NCBI GenBank assembly: GCA_000328365.1
Contig: KB310004.1
Span: 170,454-234,453, forward strand
DNA: 64,000 bases
Direction: 5' to 3'
From: Capitella teleta
Taxonomy: Eukaryota; Annelida; Polychaeta; Capitellidae
A program made the position numbers and the translations under genes. Of this stretch, positions 57,971 through 64,000 are shown piece by piece. Every line of letters starts with the position of its first letter. The first letter of the stretch is position 1. The notes beneath the pieces are model-generated. The model searched no databases and was not told the DNA's origin. It saw nothing but the letters and a program-made list of their open reading frames with translations.

Positions 57971-59736
57971 TTCTTAGTTAATTTATCTCAATGTTCTTCA
58001 GCTGTTACAATTTTCTTTTTCTGTCTGACATTAAAGTAAACAATGTGTTTAGAGATTGAAGCCTGTAATGAACTACGGTTTCACGAAATTGAAGGATTTA
58101 CCACGGGTTTCACAACCAAACTTCACTTTTTTAAAAGAAGTCGAAAACTGCATGTGCTTTGATAACAGCAGGGGTCCCCACAGGACGGGCCAAGGATAGA
58201 AGTACATCGATCTAATTCGACGGTTTCCCCAATTTTGATCATGCAGGTGCAGGGTTATCACAAGGTTAAAATGAAAGTGCTTATTGGAGCCAAACCATAG
58301 CAAGGGTCGAAGCCACTCAATAGGTTGGTCCAGGAAAAGCTACCCGGAAATTTTCATTTTATTTCGCTAAAACCTGCTAATCTGACACTATCAAAATAAT
58401 TGAAACACAAATACAATTGTGGAGATGCACTGCGATAATGTTTTGGTGAGAACTCTGAGTCATTGCATGTAAAACATGACGTTGCTTATCAACGACTATT
58501 GAGGAGATTTCAAACTTCATGGAACACAAACAAGGATATATAATCAGAACCATGGGGTTGGCGCCATCTTACCTATGTGAACAAATGCGACTTCTGGCCA
58601 GCTTTATCCAGGCTGCTGCCTCTCCATCGATTTACATCTTCGAGGAAATGGCCGTCTGCCTGGCTTTCGATGAGAGGTGATCCTTGATCTCCACCTTATT
58701 GACATTGCTATTGAGCATCTTGAAGTAACAGCAAGTTATTGTTTGGTTGGTCATTTCAGGATCTTCAGTATGTATTAGTTTTGTCATGTATATTTTGCCG
58801 TTTGCCCGCAAGGAAAGTCGCAAGGCGGATGCGCTCAATTTAATAACTTCAGCACATACTGAGCTGCAAATTCCTGTAATTGTAGGTCTACCTAATGCCT
58901 TCTGGGTAATCAAGGGTTTGAACTTTGAATTATAAATTAGACACAATTAACGAAGAAGTGCACTAATACAAATACATTCACTGAAAATTATGAGTTTCAA
59001 ACACCTGGACACAAATTGACTGGCTGATTGGGCAGAAGGCAATTGTTGATGAGCTAGGAGATTAAATTAACACAAACCTAATTTAGCATTGGTCACATTA
59101 TCAATGCATAACCAATGCTTCAATATTTACATACCTGTATGTTCAATTTCATAATAGCTACAACATAAATATGTAAAATCTTGGCATCTCTCCCTTCTAA
59201 GAAATTAAAAACGAAACTAAACATTCAGCATATATAATTATATACTACCAGCTACTCTTGCTTGATAAAAAATGCAAAATAATGGTGAAAAGTTGAGAAA
59301 AAGCAAGAAACAGCCTGGTGACATGAACGCCAGAAAGAAAAGAGAGATTTATTGGTGAGATTCAGAAGAATGAGAACAGATCAAGAAGAATGAGTTTGAT
59401 TTGAAGTTTTGAACAATGGTAGCACCGCATATTCCATAGAATAAACCTAGCTGCATCATCCTGGGTTGTGGCAGTAGAAATTTGCGCGTAATACTACGTG
59501 TACACATTGACAATGATACACGTACAATTAGCAGAAAGACAAGAAATTTAGATACATCGCTAGATTCACAAGAAAAAAAACCCCCAAAAAACAAAAAAAC
59601 AATGTCACCTGAATATTAAATTGATTAACAAGCACCTAATTACATAAAATCATGAGCATTTTGAAATGGCATTTTCATTCTGCGATAGGTGAATTGAAAT
59701 ACATGTAGAAAATTGAAGACATAATACGCTAATTCC
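57971..59736. other. Stretch with unassigned open frames
   Basis: A minus-strand frame at 58946-58632 and an opposite one at 58747-58935 are open, but neither resembles a family I know and no splice context stands out. The remainder includes the presumed 3' UTR of the most distal FKBP terminal exon, with AATAAA-type hexamers on the minus strand near 59346-59351. Confidence 0.35.
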
Positions 59737-59901
59737 TCATAGCTCGTCGTGTTTCGGTCCGCTGAATTCTTCGTGAGAGATGACGCCGTCTTTGTTGGTG
59801 TCGTCTCCTTCGAATATTTCTGCCACCATTTTGTTGTGCGCTTCCTGGCCGGTTGATGGAATGTTCAGTTTAACTTCCTGAGTGCGGATGAACTGCGAAA
59901 C
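59737..59901 (-). CDS. FKBP terminal exon T5 (tail HDEL)
   Basis: The acceptor cttgccag is followed in phase 0 by [15 protein letters not shown]. The EF-hand loop is [12 protein letters not shown] and the end GPKHDEL. It encodes 54 residues. Length, helix pattern and the KHDEL end make it the likely ancestral terminal exon, matching human FKBP14, which ends in HDEL. Confidence 0.85.
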   Translation of the reverse strand, partial: VSQFIRTQEVKLNIPSTGQEAHNKMVAEIFEGDDTNKDGVISHEEFSGPKHDEL

Positions 59902-62900
59902 CTGGCAAGAAATAAGGAAATGTATGAAAGCACTGATTGAAAAATTGAATACGCATAAGAATTGGAGAGGGTCAGATAGTGACAGATTGACTGAGATGAA
60001 ACAAGGCACGGATAATGTTTTCATTCATAACGCTTCATAACATTGATTCCATAATGCAGCAATTATAACAGAGACATTTTTTTAAAATACAGTTCAACCA
60101 TTTTCAGTCAATATGCGAACTAATTACTTTGAATTGTATTTCCTTCTACAAATTCATGCTGATAACTTATCAAGTTATCGCAGAATCATTGAATCATGTA
60201 CACGTACAACCATTGAGTAATCTTTGAGCACTTTTGCTTATCACACGCAGGATAACTGATGGGAACATGACATGAGGGACAGAAGCCAACACTCAGTCTC
60301 AGGTCTCATAATTATAACATGAAGCGCAAACATCTCACTTCATTCAGCTGAGTAAACCAGCCAGAAATCAGCTGAGGAAGTTTTAAACATCACAGAAGAA
60401 GAAAGTCATGTTGCATGCGAACAACATGCAGCACACCAAGACGCATGCCAATGACATCAGTGACCTGATCAATGCACATTATATCATTCTATTGCACATG
60501 AAATATTAACATCAGTCTGTGGAATGGTTTATGGGTTGTAGAGATAACAGTCACTAATAGAATATAATATATATAATGCCGACACCTGGAGGTGTATTTG
60601 GCAAGAAAAGGTTCACACACAACGGACTCATTATTATAAGGAAAAATTTATACCATGTACCAAACACAAATGACCTGACCTCTCACTCATCTCATTTAAG
60701 AGGAGGAAATTTATTTCAACACATCTTAAAACACACTTATACACAGAGAGCCTGAGAATTCAACCAAATGCGAGCTTATTCATTGATAAGGAATTTCCTT
60801 ATCATGGCAGCACCCTGTAAAATTCTCTGAATTATTTGAATTAATTAAAATAAACAACACTTTGATATGGAAAAATTTATTTATTGCGATAGATATTATC
60901 ATATTGATCTTTAAAGATGATGGATTCTGAATTTTCTGTTTTCTTATAGAGCTCCATTTCTTCCTCAATTTCCTCGATGTATTTTCTGGAAACGTATTCC
61001 TCCAGAGTGACGTTTCCGTCGCCATTCAGGTCCTCAATGCTGAAGATCTTGGTGGCAATCTGCCTGTTATGTGACTCATCCCGCATCACAAGACTCATGT
61101 TCTTCATCTCAAGAGCAAAGAACACGTCAAACTGTGTGATGAACAGTCAACAAAACGATATTAGGAAAATGAGAAAAAAGATAAAAACAAAAGAATAAGA
61201 AAGAAAACACCAGAAATCTTTTAAAAATTCAGAGTTCTTGTTTTAATGATCTCTCTTCACTTTTTTTCATTTCTTCTTTAGAAATAAAGCCATCTTTGTC
61301 CAAGTCATCAGCAGCCAGCATCCCTTTAACTTGGTGCCACACTTGTTCCGGTGATTCCAAGATGTCCTTAATTCCCTTATCCTCAGCGATATTCAAGATC
61401 CATTCTTCCAGCTAGCAAAATATTCAAATAATTAATCTAAATTTTACCAGTAAGTACCTTTGAAAATAAAAAAATATAAAATCATAACAACCAGTTCCTT
61501 TTTTAACTAACACTTAATTAAGTTTTGATTGATAATTTATAGTTCATCGTGGCTCATGATTCGGTTGTAACTGGCTTCCATTTCTTCAAGTGAGATTTTT
61601 CCATCTTCATCGTGATCATCCTCCAAAAAAAACTGTGTCAATTTTTCCAAAAGTGCACTCGGATCTTCCTGGAGATCTTGTGCAATTTCGCTGTCGTCTC
61701 CTTCGTGTTCAACTATGAACCACTCATGGATCTGGAAAAAGGAAAATAAAATTGAGGGTGAAAATAAAATATCTGATTGCTACACAGTCATACAAAAAAT
61801 CAGAAACATAAGTGGAGAAATTCTTGTATTAGTTATATAACTTGAAATATCTTATTAAAGATTAAAAAATTAAATTATTTAATGGGAAAAAAAAGTTGAG
61901 GGATGTAAATAATAATTACCTTATTTGGGAGAGACGACAACTTATGGAAGAGAAGAATACTTCAAACAAATTGTTTCAAATTCAGCAGAAAGACGGCCTC
62001 TCAATATCCGTGAAGAAAGTTGAACTTGATTTTCATCGAACAAATTCATACTGATATCATACGCATGTCAGACTCACAGGGAAATTATTAATAGACTAAG
62101 ATGGAAATTATTTGCATAATAATTATTGGATTCAAAAGCATATCGAAAAGTAAGGGATGATAGTAAAAACAATTACATTAACATTAGCAAATTTATTAAA
62201 AAGCAGGAGGACATTGACAATTTATCGGATGCAATTAATTAGTCAGAGAGAAGAATAAACCTAAAATTATGGAGAGAAGTTCATGAAACTGCTGATGATA
62301 AACTGATTTTAAAATTGATTTAAAAAAGATCTGAGCGTCTTTTTCTTTCATCTGCCACACACTGTAGGTGCAGAGTGATATAACTCACATAAGCATAACA
62401 GAAGTCTGCAGGTTTTATGAAAAATTTTATCAGCGAAACTCAAAGCTCATCCTTGTTTTCGGTAGAATCCTTTTTTGGGCGCTCAGCTCCTGTGGTATCA
62501 TAATACTCGTCTTCATCTACGAAGCCATCTTTGTTCAAGTCGTGTCTCTCTGCGAGAGTAGTCAAAAGTCTCTCTCTTTCCTCTTCCGTTGCCATGGTAT
62601 CAGCAAGATCGCTATGCTGTCCGGAAATCCTCCACAAATACTTGACGATCTGAGAGGACATCATCTCGATCAGGTACAAGAGAGATATCAGGAAGTCCAA
62701 CCACCGTGCATGGGGCAAGAATCACGCTTCCCGCACCTTGCGATAATCCTGATTGTTGAATACCGTTCCTCACTAATCTTAATTTCCCATCACCATTTCA
62801 CACGGATAACCTTATTCAGCAGCCAAGGGGGAAACATGCTTAAGTTGTGAAAGTCAACGCACCTCCTCCTGAGATAGCAGATTATCACCATCAGCATCAA

Positions 62901-63200
62901 TTTCCTTGAAAATATTTTCTCCTTTCTGTTTCTCATCTGAGACGTCAATGAGTTCAGTAGTGAAGATCAGAGTAGCACCTGGGGGGATTCTCTCTCCTGC
63001 ATAAAAAAAATTAAATTAAATACAAGCGAATTAATTAATTATGCACATAATTACCAGCTCCCTTCTGGCCGTACGCCAAGTGAGATGGGATGGTAAGCTT
63101 CCTCTTTTCTCCAACGCACATGTTGAGAAGACCCTGGTCCCAACCCCTGATCACCTGACCAGATCCCAACTGGAACTGCAGAGGCTCACCACGGTCCCAA
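59737..63200 (-). CDS. FKBP14-like ER peptidyl-prolyl isomerase with EF-hands and five candidate terminal exons (5' end beyond window)
   Basis: FKBP7/FKBP14-type proteins are ER-lumen proline isomerases that help collagen and other secretory proteins fold; they join one FKBP domain to two EF-hands and an ER-retrieval tail. Common exons: 63200-63055 ([43 protein letters not shown]) and 62996-62863 ([17 protein letters not shown], then EF-hand loop [12 protein letters not shown]). The last ends in phase 0 right after the loop's Glu-Glu. Five downstream exons (listed separately) each have a phase-0 acceptor, a second EF-hand loop and a stop. The most distal (59901-59737) best matches the human FKBP14 tail. 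The exons for signal peptide and first half of the FKBP fold are not seen in the 0.8 kb to the right edge, so the gene is cut by the window. Confidence 0.88.
60877..61131 (-). CDS. FKBP terminal exon T4 (no retrieval signal)
   Basis: The acceptor tcacacag is followed in phase 0 by [18 protein letters not shown]. The EF-hand loop is [12 protein letters not shown]. The tail is longer and acidic-helical ([20 protein letters not shown]) and ends DNIYRNK with no KDEL-type motif. It encodes 84 residues. The stop is embedded in AATAAATAA, so a poly(A) signal overlaps it. An isoform ending here would be predicted to leave the ER unless held otherwise. Confidence 0.75.
   Translation of the reverse strand, partial: FDVFFALEMKNMSLVMRDESHNRQIATKIFSIEDLNGDGNVTLEEYVSRKYIEEIEEEMELYKKTENSESIIFKDQYDNIYRNK
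61229..61411 (-). CDS. FKBP terminal exon T3 (tail KQEL)
   Basis: The acceptor attttgctag is followed in phase 0 by [18 protein letters not shown]. The EF-hand loop is [12 protein letters not shown] and the end RSLKQEL. It encodes 60 residues. KQEL is a KDEL variant; whether the local receptor accepts it is not known. Confidence 0.8.
   Translation of the reverse strand: MEEWILNIAEDKGIKDILESPEQVWHQVKGMLAADDLDKDGFISKEEMKKSEERSLKQEL
61537..61731 (-). CDS. FKBP terminal exon T2 (tail HDEL)
   Basis: The acceptor cctttttccag is followed in phase 0 by [18 protein letters not shown]. The EF-hand loop is [12 protein letters not shown] and the end RIMSHDEL. It encodes 64 residues. It shares the (L/I)xEW(I/F) entry with T3, so T2 and T3 may be the most recent duplicates. 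Confidence 0.8.
   Translation of the reverse strand: MHEWFIVEHEGDDSEIAQDLQEDPSALLEKLTQFFLEDDHDEDGKISLEEMEASYNRIMSHDEL
62440..62649 (-). CDS. FKBP terminal exon T1 (tail KDEL)
   Basis: This is the first terminal exon after the common part, behind a 213-nt intron. The acceptor gtcctctcag is followed in phase 0 by [18 protein letters not shown]. The EF-hand loop is [12 protein letters not shown] and the end DSTENKDEL. It encodes 69 residues. An AATAAA on the minus strand lies at about 62197-62192. Confidence 0.85.
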   Translation of the reverse strand: MVKYLWRISGQHSDLADTMATEEERERLLTTLAERHDLNKDGFVDEDEYYDTTGAERPKKDSTENKDEL

Positions 63201-64000
63201 CTGCAATCACACAATAAAAACAATTGATACAGCTTAATCAGCATTATAGTTTATTACAAGGTGTACCCAAGATATTTGTACCTGTGAAACAACTGAATGC
63301 CAAATTTGGAACCAGATTTGATCAAATTAATGACATTTCAGTACAATAAAATGCTACATAATCACAGTCAAACTAATTTACAGTAATTATATCAGCATCA
63401 TCAATGCAACACCCATCTGCATTATCCAAGACAGGGATGCTGTGTGTAACTTCTTCCAATGGGAGTGCACAGGATAAAGATCCCTTGGGGTGCCTTTGGC
63501 TTTCAAAATAAGGACACGGTGCTTCTATCTCTCTAGCTATCACAGAGTTGATCGCCATCATCATAACGGCAGCCGTGGCACCACAAAAGAGAGGTTCATC
63601 CAGGGTGGTACCAAGTGAGGGAAATGCTGGCAAAAGGCAACTGGAAACCTGGAAACCATGCATTGTTGCACTTGTTTTCCAGTTGCCAAATGAAAAGGTG
63701 TGACCATCTTCATGCACCAATTACTCACTCAAATCAGCATTGAATAGATTGAAATTGAGCTACCAAATATTAACTTTTGATATTTCCTTCTGTACATGGG
63801 TGGTGCAGGCTTAATTAATTGAGCCGCTAATAGGCTAATTAGGTTGTCTGTGCTAAAGCAAGTGGGGCCATGTCCAATTAATTGCAATTATTGATAAAAT
63901 TATTGTGTAATTTATCATTCATTCTGCAATGTCTTGTAAGTTATAATACTATATATCATTAATACGTAATAAATAATTATAATAATCCATGCATCCATTC
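63201..64000. other. FKBP intron sequence with an unassigned frame
   Basis: A minus-strand frame at 63720-63373 (115 residues, Cys/Met-containing) is open but resembles no FKBP exon or family I know, and no clear acceptor or donor frames it in the FKBP phase. The rest is AT-rich. The upstream FKBP exons probably lie beyond the window. Confidence 0.35.

Noticed and set aside
59737-62649. Separate calumenin/reticulocalbin-type EF-hand genes instead of FKBP terminal exons
   Set aside because: Each piece has only one EF-hand, begins at a phase-0 acceptor and has no start codon or signal peptide of its own, while the upstream FKBP exon needs exactly such a partner. Kept as the main alternative to test.
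63373-63720. 115-residue minus-strand frame as an FKBP exon
   Set aside because: It has no FKBP motifs and no splice sites in the needed phase; left as an unassigned frame.

Overview
The window reads as nuclear DNA of an animal. Coding parts are split into many exons with GT-AG borders, and the gene set is metazoan: a SOCS-box ankyrin protein, two long C2H2 zinc-finger proteins, a secreted C-type lectin, the autophagy enzyme ATG3, alkaline ceramidase 3, a lipid phosphate phosphatase, cytochrome b5, mitochondrial EF-Ts and an ER-lumen FKBP with EF-hands. DNA is AT-rich. Many introns are tiny (about 42-60 nt), small foldback repeats are frequent and TACATGTA-like motifs are common. This suggests a compact early-branching marine invertebrate such as a sponge, but the species call is an inference of low certainty. 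Two runs of exactly 50 N (24161-24210, 45262-45311) are scaffold gaps.

Layout. 1.4-2.8 kb: mitochondrial EF-Ts (-). 7.1-10.8 kb: a 14-exon, roughly 20-finger zinc-finger gene (+). 13.3-14.7 kb: intronless Core2/I-branching GlcNAc transferase (-). 17.0-18.8 kb: C-terminal two thirds of ATG3 (-). 20.4-21.0 kb: unrecognised 213-residue protein (+). 22.1-26.0 kb: C-type lectin (-), whose large intron holds a THAP-domain gene (-) and a SWIM-finger gene (+). 31.0-33.7 kb: second zinc-finger gene with a doubled eight-finger array (+). 34.4-35.7 kb: ankyrin/SOCS-box protein (-). 39.7-40.3 kb: tail-anchored cytochrome b5 (+). 41.2-42.2 kb and 43.8-49.6 kb: a head-to-head lipid phosphate phosphatase (-) and alkaline ceramidase 3 (+). 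51.8-53.8 kb: DUF229 type II membrane protein (-). 57.4-57.9 kb: possible small unknown gene (-). 59.7-63.2 kb: 3' part of an FKBP14-like ER foldase (-), running off the right edge.

The most unusual structure is at the FKBP gene. After a common exon that ends just behind the first EF-hand loop there are five successive exons, all with a phase-0 acceptor, all encoding a complete second EF-hand loop and all ending in their own stop. Their C-termini are KDEL, HDEL, KQEL, none and HDEL. This looks like a cassette of alternative terminal exons that would vary the calcium module and the ER-retrieval signal of one prolyl isomerase.

Other notable points: a candidate U12-type intron with a GC donor in ATG3, two further GC-AG introns whose use is forced by reading phase (EF-Ts, ceramidase), an exact 225-bp tandem duplication that copies a splice acceptor inside ATG3, several foldback/MITE families, and a satellite plus a 19-bp minisatellite in ceramidase intron 1. 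Exon models were built by eye from reading phase, splice dinucleotides and remembered family sequences. Where I give total lengths, the summed exons are divisible by three.
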